The notes below the pieces were generated by a model that saw only the letters and a program-made list of their open reading frames with translations, did no database searches and was not told where the DNA came from. Below are positions 56,214 to 63,004 of a DNA stretch of 64,000 nt, in pieces. Origin of the DNA: Hyphomicrobiales bacterium. Its GTDB lineage: Bacteria > Pseudomonadota > Alphaproteobacteria > Rhizobiales > Rhizobiaceae. The position numbers were made by a program, and so were the translations under genes. The stretch is taken from assembly GCA_003577315.1 (NCBI GenBank), contig QEVK01000017.1, positions 31,500 to 95,499 of the forward strand. The letters run 5' to 3'. Each line of letters opens with the position of its first letter. Position 1 is the first letter of the stretch.

Positions 56214-57814
56214 GGCTGCGCCTCCATCGCCTTGTCGCCGCCCTGCGCCGCGGCCGGCTTCCTCGCCGCCTGTGCCGGCAGGCCGGCGGCGAAGGCCGCC
56301 TTCTCGGCCTCGTAGCGGCCGGTCTCGAAGGGCGAGGCCCAGATCGTCGCCAGCCGCTCGCGCGGCACGCGCTTGCGCAGGTAGGGGTCGCGCTCGCCGG
56401 CGAAGCGCTGCTTCGTCCACTCGACGCCGAGCCGGTTGTAGCAGGTGCTTTCCGAGCACCCGGCGACGACGACGCCGTCGGCGAGGTCCTTGCTCAGGAT
56501 GAAGTCGATCAGCGACGGCGGCACCATGGCGACGCAGGGGAAGGCGACGACGCCGCCGAGGTCGCCGCCGCCGGCGCCGTGCTCGCAGGCCAGCACCATG
56601 ACGCGGCGCTCGCCGGAAAGGCCGGCCGAGGCGGCGACGACGCTGTCGCGCACCTCGCTGAGCGGCTGGCCGGGCAGGTCGATGCCGGTCTTCAGGTCCT
56701 GCTGGCGGCGGAACGGCGTCGAGGACGGGCACGAGCCCATGCAGATGCCGCAGGAGACGCACAGATCGGGATCGACCTCGGCCTGGTGCGGGAAGGGCTC
56801 GTCGTCGGTGCGCGGCACCAGCCGGATCGCCTCGTAGGGGCAGTCCTCGACGCAGCGGTTGCAGCCGTTGCAGTTGGGCAGGTCGATCTCGGCCGCCGGC
56901 GGGCGGCGGAACGGCGGCAGCCACGGCATCGCCGCCAGCATGGTCGAGACCCCGACCATCAGCGCCCACAGGCTCCAGGCGCCCCAGTCCTCGGCCAGCG
57001 GATAGAGCGGCAGGTAGAACCAGTCGATGCCGATCTCGTCCGGCACCTTCGTCAGGTCGGCCGGGCCCTGGCTCAGCGCCGGCTTCCACAGCGAGACCGC
57101 CACCAGCGCCGCCAGGACCAGCGCCGCGAGCAGCCGCGGCGGGTTGGTGCGCGGCCGCGAGATGCGCTGGATGTGGATCCACATGCCGAGCAGCAGGATC
57201 AGCGGTATGGCGATGTGCAGGAAGACCAGCAGCGAGAAGAAGCGGCCGCTCAAATGGGCCGGCGTTAGGAAGTTGCGCGCCAGCGGCTCGCCGAAGATCG
57301 GGAACACGTCGAGCAGCTTGGCCGAGACCACGGCGACATATTGCGCCAGTTCGTCCCACACCAGCCAGTAGCCGGTGATGCCCGAGACGTAGAGGAACCA
57401 GATCAGCGGCACGCCGGTGAACCAGGAGAACCAGCGCGTGCCGCGATAGCGGTCGAGCGAGAACTCGCGCAGCAGGTGGAGCACCATGGTGACCACCATC
57501 AGGTCGGAGGCGTAGCGGTGCAGGCTGCGCATCACGCCGGCATGATACCAGTGCGGGCCGCTGATCCACTCGACCGAGGAATAGGCGTTGACGACGCCGG
57601 TGTCGAAGAAGATGAACAGGTAGACGCCGCTGACCGCCACCACCCAGAACAGGAAGAAGGTGATGGTGCCGAGCTGGGCCACCGGGTTGAGCGCCGGCGA
57701 GAACAGCCTTTCGGCGCCGCGCTCCAGCGGGTCGTACAGCCGGCGCAGGCCGGCCTTGGCGAAGCGAAGCGCCGCCCGGTCGTTGCGGCGCTCCACGGGT
57801 CTTGCAGCAGTCAC
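56210..57814 (-). CDS. Fusion of cytochrome b, two [4Fe-4S] clusters and an MvhD-like domain
   Basis: 534-residue protein with three parts. Residues 1-300 resemble cytochrome b/b6: membrane segments carry paired heme histidines His99/His113 and His200/His214, each 14 apart as in bis-heme cytochrome b. Residues 311-365 hold two ferredoxin motifs, Cys315/318/321/325 and Cys352/355/358/362. Residues about 405-495 resemble the MvhD/FlpD-type hydrogenase iron-sulfur subunit domain, with Cys410, 427, 453, 458 (GCSESTCYNRLG corresponds to the GC...C motif). The start is a GTG at 57814 overlapping sco by 4 nt. It likely links the quinone pool to soluble or heme carriers. No hydrogenase or heterodisulfide reductase is nearby. 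Confidence 0.88.
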   Translation of the reverse strand: MTAARPVERRNDRAALRFAKAGLRRLYDPLERGAERLFSPALNPVAQLGTITFFLFWVVAVSGVYLFIFFDTGVVNAYSSVEWISGPHWYHAGVMRSLHRYASDLMVVTMVLHLLREFSLDRYRGTRWFSWFTGVPLIWFLYVSGITGYWLVWDELAQYVAVVSAKLLDVFPIFGEPLARNFLTPAHLSGRFFSLLVFLHIAIPLILLLGMWIHIQRISRPRTNPPRLLAALVLAALVAVSLWKPALSQGPADLTKVPDEIGIDWFYLPLYPLAEDWGAWSLWALMVGVSTMLAAMPWLPPFRRPPAAEIDLPNCNGCNRCVEDCPYEAIRLVPRTDDEPFPHQAEVDPDLCVSCGICMGSCPSSTPFRRQQDLKTGIDLPGQPLSEVRDSVVAASAGLSGERRVMVLACEHGAGGGDLGGVVAFPCVAMVPPSLIDFILSKDLADGVVVAGCSESTCYNRLGVEWTKQRFAGERDPYLRKRVPRERLATIWASPFETGRYEAEKAAFAAGLPAQAARKPAAAQGGDKAMEAQP

Positions 57815-58626
57815 GATCGGGCCTCGAGCCGTTGGAAACGGCGGTTGCCGCGCCACATGCGCACGATCACCCATGCCATGAGGATGAGCGAGACGGCGCC
57901 CGCGGTAATGCCGATATAGATGGCGTAGTCGGTGCGGTAACGGCCCGTCTTCGGGTCGTAGACGGTGCAGATGAACCGCAGCCGGTCGGCCAGCGCCGCC
58001 GGCGTGAACGAGGCGACGCTGGTGCCGAAGACGAGCTCCTTCAGCGGCTCCATGAACACCTGCAGCGGGAACTCGTCGCCGTAGACCTGGCGGTAGACGC
58101 GGCCCTCGGCGTCGAGGATCGTCGTCTGGCTGACATGCTCGAAGCCGCCTGCGGCGCCCGAATAGGAGAAGCCGACATCGGCCATCAGCGCCTCGAGCGC
58201 GGCGGGCGAGCCGGACACGACGTGCCACAGCGCATCGCCCTCGATGGCGTTGTCGCGGGCGAACGCGGTCATGCGGCGCGGCGTGTCGTTGCGCGCGTCG
58301 AAGCCGACCGTCACGATCTGGAACGAGGCGCTTCCCAGCGCCTTGCGCGCCTGGGCGACCGAGGATTTCAGCGTCTGGGTGCTGACGGGGCAGACCGTCG
58401 AGCAGCTCGTGTAGATCAGGCTGACGACAAGCGGGCGGCCCCTCAGCTCCGACAGGGTCAGCGTCGTCCCGTCGGAGCGCAGCAGGCGGTGGTCGCCCAC
58501 CTGGCCGCCGATGGCGGCCTCGCTGATCGCCAGCGCCTCGGCGGCGTCGATGCGCGGCCCGCTCTGGGCGAAGGCGGGCAGCGACATGAGAAGGAGGGCG
58601 GCAAGGCCGTGAAAGGGGGCTTTCAT
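57811..58626 (-). CDS. SCO1/SenC-family copper chaperone
   Basis: 271-residue thioredoxin-fold copper chaperone used to assemble the CuA (or CuB) site. The signal peptide ends about residue 20 (LLLMSLPAFAQ). The copper motif is YTSCSTVCPV (Cys75, Cys79) with the third ligand His in FEHVSQTTI. The C-terminus carries an unusual extra membrane segment (YAIYIGITAGAVSLILMAWVIV). The start is ATG at 58626, 14 nt after ctaB. It overlaps the cytochrome b gene by 4 nt. A dedicated copper chaperone fits the CuA of subunit II. Confidence 0.93.
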   Translation of the reverse strand: MKAPFHGLAALLLMSLPAFAQSGPRIDAAEALAISEAAIGGQVGDHRLLRSDGTTLTLSELRGRPLVVSLIYTSCSTVCPVSTQTLKSSVAQARKALGSASFQIVTVGFDARNDTPRRMTAFARDNAIEGDALWHVVSGSPAALEALMADVGFSYSGAAGGFEHVSQTTILDAEGRVYRQVYGDEFPLQVFMEPLKELVFGTSVASFTPAALADRLRFICTVYDPKTGRYRTDYAIYIGITAGAVSLILMAWVIVRMWRGNRRFQRLEARS

Positions 58627-58640
58627 GGCTGCGATCCGCT

Positions 58641-59504
58641 CTAGCCCGCGAGGGCCGACAGGAAGACGCCGGCGACCAGAAGCAGGAGCTGGACGAGCGA
58701 GGCGAGGAAGTTCTGCATCGCCGCCCTGCGCGAGGGGGCGACATGGAGCCGCCAGCTCTTCCACAGGAACCAGCCGCCGCCGGCGGCCGCGCAAAGGCCG
58801 TAGATCCAGCCCATGCCGAAGAACACCGGCAGCAGCGACAGGCCGGCGAGCGTGGCGGTATAGGACAGGATGGCAAAGGTCCATTCGCGCTGCGGCGCGA
58901 TGACTGGAAGCATGGGCACGCCGGCGGCCGCGTAGTCGTCGACCTTGGCCGCCGCCAGGCTCCAGAAATGCGGTGGCGTCCACAGGAACAGGACGGCGGC
59001 GAGGATGCTCGGCGTCCATTGCGGCTCGGGGTCTATCGCCGCCGCGCCCGCAAGCACGGCGAAGGAGCCGGCCAGCCCGCCGACGACGATGTTCCACGAG
59101 GTCCGGCGCTTCAGCCACACCGTGTAGACGAGGCTGTAGGTGATGGCGCCGAGGAAGACGTAGAGCGCGGTCATGGTGCCCGAGGCCGCCCAGGCGAGCA
59201 GGATCGAGGCGGCGAGCAGCGAGGCGAAGGTGAGCGGCCACACCGGGCCGGGCTTGAGCAGCCCGCTGGCGAAGGGGCGCCCGGCGGTGCGCGCCATCAG
59301 CCTGTCGCTGTCGCGCTCGTAATAGTGGTTGAAGGCGCCCGCGGCGCCGGAGGCGCCGAGGACGGCAAGCGTGAGCGCGGCGATCTCGCCGGCCGTGGCC
59401 GAGCCGCCGCGGGTGGCGGCGAGCCCGGCAAGGGCGCTCGCTGCGATGGCGACGCCGATCCTGAGTTTGAGCAGGGTGATGACGATCTTGGTCGCAGCGA
59501 GCAT
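58641..59504 (-). CDS. ctaB: Heme O synthase (protoheme IX farnesyltransferase)
   Basis: 287-residue UbiA-family membrane enzyme. The aspartate-rich motif NHYYERDSDRLMARTAGRP (with the arginine/lysine residues) and the second motif AKVDDYAAAGVPML are intact. There are about eight membrane segments. The start is the ATG at 59504 after an AGGAG site; a GTG 24 nt upstream is less likely. Heme O/A is used by heme-copper oxidases. It lies directly behind subunit I, 24 nt away, so the enzyme probably uses heme O or A rather than heme b only. Confidence 0.93.
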   Translation of the reverse strand: MLAATKIVITLLKLRIGVAIAASALAGLAATRGGSATAGEIAALTLAVLGASGAAGAFNHYYERDSDRLMARTAGRPFASGLLKPGPVWPLTFASLLAASILLAWAASGTMTALYVFLGAITYSLVYTVWLKRRTSWNIVVGGLAGSFAVLAGAAAIDPEPQWTPSILAAVLFLWTPPHFWSLAAAKVDDYAAAGVPMLPVIAPQREWTFAILSYTATLAGLSLLPVFFGMGWIYGLCAAAGGGWFLWKSWRLHVAPSRRAAMQNFLASLVQLLLLVAGVFLSALAG

Positions 59505-59528
59505 GGCCGGTCTCCTATCGTTCGGCAC

Positions 59529-61250
59529 TCAGCGCATCAGCCAGAGTTCCGACAGGTACTTCCAGTTGACGAAGTAGTAGAGGACGAAGGACACGAAGAA
59601 GATCGTGACCAGGATGATCGTCCCCGGCAGCTTGACCGTGGCGTGGCTGCCATATTCGGCAACCGTGGCCGCCCGCTTGTGCAGCGGGAAGGTCAGCGGC
59701 GCTTCGCCCCTGTCGAGACGCTTGCCCCACAGCACCGTCCCCACCGTGATGAGGATGTAGAGGATGCCGCCCGCCGAGGCGACGACCGCCGACAGGCCGT
59801 TGAGGCCCATCATCAGGAACCCGCCGGAAGGCAGCTCGAACTGCAGGATCGCGTCGGTGAAGGACATGTCCCAGTGCCGGCGCGGAACGCCGAGCGTGCC
59901 CGCGCCCATCATGAAGAGCGAGATGCCGGCAGCACCCAGCCCGAACAGGTAGGGCTGGATGCGGGCGAGCTTCGGCCAGATGATGTCGCGCTGGAAGATC
60001 AGCGGCAGCACGTAGTAGGTCATGGCCATGAAGGCGAGCGTCGTGCCCGTCACCACCGTGCCGTGGAAGTGCCCGGGCACGTAGATGGTGTTGTGCATGA
60101 GCAGGTTGAGCTGCTCGGTGCCCAGCACCACGCCCGAGATGCCGCCGATGAAGCCGAACATGACGAGCGACAGGAACATGCCGGCGAAGGCCGGGTTGCC
60201 CCAGGGCGCCTTGCGCAGCCACTCGAACGCGCCCTTGGTGTAGCCGTTGCGGCGCTGGGCGGCTTCCAGCGCTCCGGGAACCGTCAGGCCGTGGATCATC
60301 GAGCCCAGCACCGCAAGGTACATCAGGTAGCTGGTGTTGACGATCTTCCACGAGGCGCTCATGCCGGGATCGGCGAGCAGGTGGTGCGCGGAGGCGAGCT
60401 GCAGGAACAGGATGTAGAGCAGGAAGGCCGAGCGGGAGACCTTCTCCGACAGCGGCTTGGCGCCGATGGTCAGCGCGCCGATGGCGTACCAGACCGACAC
60501 GTGGGCGGCGACGTTGATCTGCTGCGAGGAGTGGCCCATGCCCCACCAGATGACCTTGTAGAGCAGCGGGTCCATCTCGGAGATCAGGCCCACCGACCAC
60601 AGGAAGGTCGGCACCAGGATGATCGCGCCCGAGGCCAGCGTGAAGACGGCGATGATGGCCGCCGTCAGCGCGCCGAAGGTGACCAGCGGGATCGAGCCCT
60701 CATAGGTGCGCTCGCCATGGGCGATGACCAGCGTGCCGAAGAACACCCCGACCGCGACCAGCGCGCCGACCGCGAACACGATCAGCCCGAGATAGAAGTG
60801 GGGTGCGGCCTGCATCGGCGGATAGGAGGTGAACATCACGCTGGAATCGCCCTGGAACACGGCGATGTTGGTCATCACCGCGCCGACGATCATCAGCACG
60901 AAGGCCGCCCAGGCTATCCTCGGCGTCGCCAGCCGCGAGCCGAGCAGCACCGCGGAGGCGAAATAGAGGATCGCGATCTCGAAGAAGATGATCCAGAACA
61001 AGAGCACGTTGGCGCCGTGGCCGGTCAGGATCAGGTAGAACCATTCCGAGGGCAGCAGGTGGACGGCCGGCCAGCGCGTCAGCGCCACCAGCAGGCCCAT
61101 CAGGCCGCCGACGGCGAGGAAGATGACGGCGGCGACCGCGTTCGCCTTGATCAGCGTCTGCGCGGCGCTGTCGACTTTGAGGCCGGTGTAGCGGCAGGTG
61201 CGGAAGTTCCCCGCCGCCGTGCCGGCGTAAGATGCGTCTATGGCTGTCAT
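59529..61250 (-). CDS. Heme-copper oxidase/nitric oxide reductase subunit I
   Basis: 573-residue, ~12-14-span catalytic subunit. All metal histidines are placed: His78 (low-spin heme), His240 (CuB), His289/His290 (CuB pair in ASAHHLLADP), His394 and His396 (high- and low-spin heme in VPGHFHG). The oxidase motif H-P-E-V-Y is H-S-S-Q-Q here, so Gln244 stands where the cross-linked active-site tyrosine should be. That tyrosine is essential for usual O2 reduction, and in NorB a glutamate takes the same position. With a CuA subunit II and SenC, the best fit is a CuA-type nitric oxide reductase (sNOR/eNOR-like) or an unusual oxidase. Exact family not settled without a search. Confidence 0.85.
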   Translation of the reverse strand: MTAIDASYAGTAAGNFRTCRYTGLKVDSAAQTLIKANAVAAVIFLAVGGLMGLLVALTRWPAVHLLPSEWFYLILTGHGANVLLFWIIFFEIAILYFASAVLLGSRLATPRIAWAAFVLMIVGAVMTNIAVFQGDSSVMFTSYPPMQAAPHFYLGLIVFAVGALVAVGVFFGTLVIAHGERTYEGSIPLVTFGALTAAIIAVFTLASGAIILVPTFLWSVGLISEMDPLLYKVIWWGMGHSSQQINVAAHVSVWYAIGALTIGAKPLSEKVSRSAFLLYILFLQLASAHHLLADPGMSASWKIVNTSYLMYLAVLGSMIHGLTVPGALEAAQRRNGYTKGAFEWLRKAPWGNPAFAGMFLSLVMFGFIGGISGVVLGTEQLNLLMHNTIYVPGHFHGTVVTGTTLAFMAMTYYVLPLIFQRDIIWPKLARIQPYLFGLGAAGISLFMMGAGTLGVPRRHWDMSFTDAILQFELPSGGFLMMGLNGLSAVVASAGGILYILITVGTVLWGKRLDRGEAPLTFPLHKRAATVAEYGSHATVKLPGTIILVTIFFVSFVLYYFVNWKYLSELWLMR

Positions 61251-61263
61251 TGTCCCCTCCAGC

Positions 61264-61797
61264 CTATTCGACGACCCGGATGCGGCCGGTCATCAGGTGG
61301 TGGCCGATGCCGCAATATTCGTTGCAGGCGATGCCGTACTCGCCCGCCTCGGTCGGCGTGAAATTGATGATCTGCTCGTAGCCGGGATGCACCGAGATGT
61401 TGATGTTGACCGGCTGGAGCGAGAAACCGTGCTGCCAGTCGACCGAAGACAGGTGGAAGCGGTAGCTCTGCCCCTTCTTCAGCTCGAGGATCGGCCACCA
61501 CTCCCACAGCCTGCCGAGAAGATAGACGTCCTCGCCCGCGGGCGGGCGCACGATGGGAACGCCCATCTCGTCGTCCACCTGGTACTTCTCGGCGAAGGCC
61601 GCGACCTTCTCCTCGTAGGCGGCGGGCGTGACGCGATAGGTCTCGGTCGACAGGTTCTGACCGCCGATGAAGTGCCAGGCGATCATGAAGAAGAACATGA
61701 ACAGGCCCCAGAGGAAGGCGACGACGATCCAGCCGATTTCGACGCGCTCGATCGGTTCGTTCCACCAGAGCCGGTTTTCGGGCGGTGTTATTGCCAT
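61264..61797 (-). CDS. CuA-binding subunit II (cytochrome c oxidase/NOR type)
   Basis: 177-residue short subunit II with one N-terminal membrane anchor (IGWIVVAFLWGLFMFFFMIAWHF) and a cupredoxin domain. The CuA ligands are complete: His123 (WQHGF), Cys158, Glu160, Cys162, His166 and Met169 in CNEYCGIGHHLM. It is shorter than canonical CoxB (single span), resembling ba3- or NorY-like subunits II. CuA implies electrons come from cytochrome c or a blue-copper donor. It lies 13 nt before subunit I and 22 nt after the small membrane protein. Confidence 0.92.
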   Translation of the reverse strand: MAITPPENRLWWNEPIERVEIGWIVVAFLWGLFMFFFMIAWHFIGGQNLSTETYRVTPAAYEEKVAAFAEKYQVDDEMGVPIVRPPAGEDVYLLGRLWEWWPILELKKGQSYRFHLSSVDWQHGFSLQPVNINISVHPGYEQIINFTPTEAGEYGIACNEYCGIGHHLMTGRIRVVE

Positions 61798-61819
61798 GGT
61801 TGTCCCCTCAGAACCAGGA

Positions 61820-61984
61820 TCAGGGCGCGATGGGGATGGATGCGATCTCCATCACGCCCCATACGATGTAGAGAACGGTCGGGACCGTGATCCCGATGAA
61901 CAGAAGCAGGAACGGGTTATCCAGAAGCTGCTGCATGGCAGGCACCTTCTCCTGCCGCTCCTTGGATTCCGGGTGGTCGGTCAT
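61820..61984 (-). CDS. 54-residue single-span protein at the head of the operon
   Basis: A hydrophilic N-terminus (MTDHPESKERQEKVPAMQQ) is followed by one hydrophobic helix (NPFLLLFIGITVPTVLYIVW) and a short tail (GVMEIASIPIAP). The ATG is preceded by AGGAGGA at good spacing, a strong sign it is translated. It lies 22 nt before subunit II and 62 bp downstream of the FNR-type box. It is probably a small accessory subunit of the heme-copper complex, as in many oxidases. I do not know its family name. Confidence 0.8.
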   Translation of the reverse strand: MTDHPESKERQEKVPAMQQLLDNPFLLLFIGITVPTVLYIVWGVMEIASIPIAP

Positions 61985-62045
61985 GGGTCTTCCTCCTGAA
62001 GGGAGCTCGTCACGTGAGGGCTAACAGATGCGCGCGGCCGCAACA

Positions 62046-62061
62046 CTTGACTGAAGTCAAG
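62046..62061. promoter_or_regulatory. FNR/Dnr-type box in the divergent respiratory-operon region
   Basis: CTTGAC-TGAA-GTCAAG is a perfect palindrome with 6-bp arms and 4-bp centre and fits the TTGAY-N4-RTCAA consensus of FNR-family regulators. Its centre is about 70 bp upstream of the 61984 start codon and 125 bp upstream of the regulator gene start at 62179. It is the likely binding site for the adjacent CRP/FNR regulator. Class II activation would place the transcription start near 62012. Confidence 0.75.
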
Positions 62062-62178
62062 AACCGGATGGACACCCCGCCGCACCCCGGGAGCCGGCCT
62101 TGCAACCCGATTTTTAGTTGCGCGGGCGCAAAGTCCGGCCGCCGCGGATGTGGTCCTGTATCGTCGGAGGGAAGGACC

Positions 62179-62922
62179 ATGAGCGAAGCGCGCATCGGCC
62201 GATACGACCGCGAGGTGATCCGCGAGGCGCCCATGTTCTCGGCGCTGCCGGCGGAAGCGATCGACAGCCTGCTGGCGCAGTCCGAGCTTCAGTTCCACGC
62301 CCGCCGCACCACGCTGTTCGAGCAGGACGATCCGGCCACCGCGTTCTATCTGGTGCTGGACGGCTGGGTGAAGCTGTTCCGCATGACGGTCAGCGGCGAC
62401 GAGGCGGTGGTGGGCGTGTTCGCCCGCGGCGACTGCATCGCCGAGGTGCCGTGCCTGACGGGCGGCAACTATCCCGTCAGCGCCGAGGTGGTGGCGGATG
62501 CGCGGGTGCTTGCCGTGCCCTCGCGCGGCATCGTCGAGCTGACCCGCGCCGCGCCCGAGATCGGGCTCGCCATGCTGGCCTCGACCTCGCTGCACCTGCG
62601 CAAGCTGGTCGACCAGATCGAGGAGCTGAAGGCGCGCACCGGCCCGCAGCGGCTGGCCAACTTCCTGGTCGAGCTAGCGCCGGTCAAGCAGGGACCCTGC
62701 ACCATCGCGCTTCCCTACGAGAAGCTCCTGATCGCCGGCCGGCTGGGCATGAAGCCCGAAAGCCTGTCTCGCGCCTTCCAGCGGCTGCAAAGCGTGGGCG
62801 TGCGCATCAACCACAACACCATCGCGGTCGGCGACATCGCGCGGCTCGCCGAATTCGCCGGCCGCGAGCGGCTGATGGCCTTCCGCTGCCCGGGCTTCCG
62901 CGTCGGCTGCGCGCCGGGCTGA
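62179..62922 (+). CDS. CRP/FNR-family regulator of Dnr/NnrR type
   Basis: 247-residue regulator. The N-terminal cyclic-nucleotide-binding-like domain (FYLVLDGWVKLFRMTVSGDEAVVGVFARGDCIAEV) is followed by the C-terminal helix-turn-helix, recognition helix KPESLSRAFQRLQS, with the E-x-x-S-R residues that read TTGA half-sites. It has no N-terminal cysteine cluster, so it cannot be a [4Fe-4S] FNR. Such cysteine-less relatives often sense NO via heme (Dnr/NnrR) or act downstream of others. The start has a GGAGGGAAGG ribosome site. Divergent from the heme-copper operon with an FNR box between. Confidence 0.9.
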   Translation: MSEARIGRYDREVIREAPMFSALPAEAIDSLLAQSELQFHARRTTLFEQDDPATAFYLVLDGWVKLFRMTVSGDEAVVGVFARGDCIAEVPCLTGGNYPVSAEVVADARVLAVPSRGIVELTRAAPEIGLAMLASTSLHLRKLVDQIEELKARTGPQRLANFLVELAPVKQGPCTIALPYEKLLIAGRLGMKPESLSRAFQRLQSVGVRINHNTIAVGDIARLAEFAGRERLMAFRCPGFRVGCAPG

Positions 62923-62942
62923 CGCCGTCGCGCCTTGGGGAC

Positions 62943-62973
62943 AAAAAAACCCCGCCGGATCGCTCCGGCGGGG
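62943..62973 (-). terminator. Bidirectional terminator between the CRP/FNR gene and rpsA
   Basis: CCCCGCCGG (62950-62958) and CCGGCGGGG (62965-62973) form a 9-bp stem with a 6-nt loop. On the minus strand it is followed by seven T (62943-62949), a strong intrinsic terminator for rpsA. On the plus strand it is followed by TCTTTCG, usable but weaker, for the regulator gene. Confidence 0.9.
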
Positions 62974-63004
62974 TCTTTCGTTCGGGGCCCGAGGGCGGCG
63001 AGGT

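Noticed and set aside
59529..61250. Ordinary aa3-type cytochrome c oxidase subunit I
   Set aside because: HPEVY tyrosine is replaced by glutamine, subunit III is absent, and subunit II is single-span and short.
62179..62922. Oxygen-sensing [4Fe-4S] FNR
   Set aside because: The N-terminus has no cysteine cluster; only scattered cysteines later in the protein.
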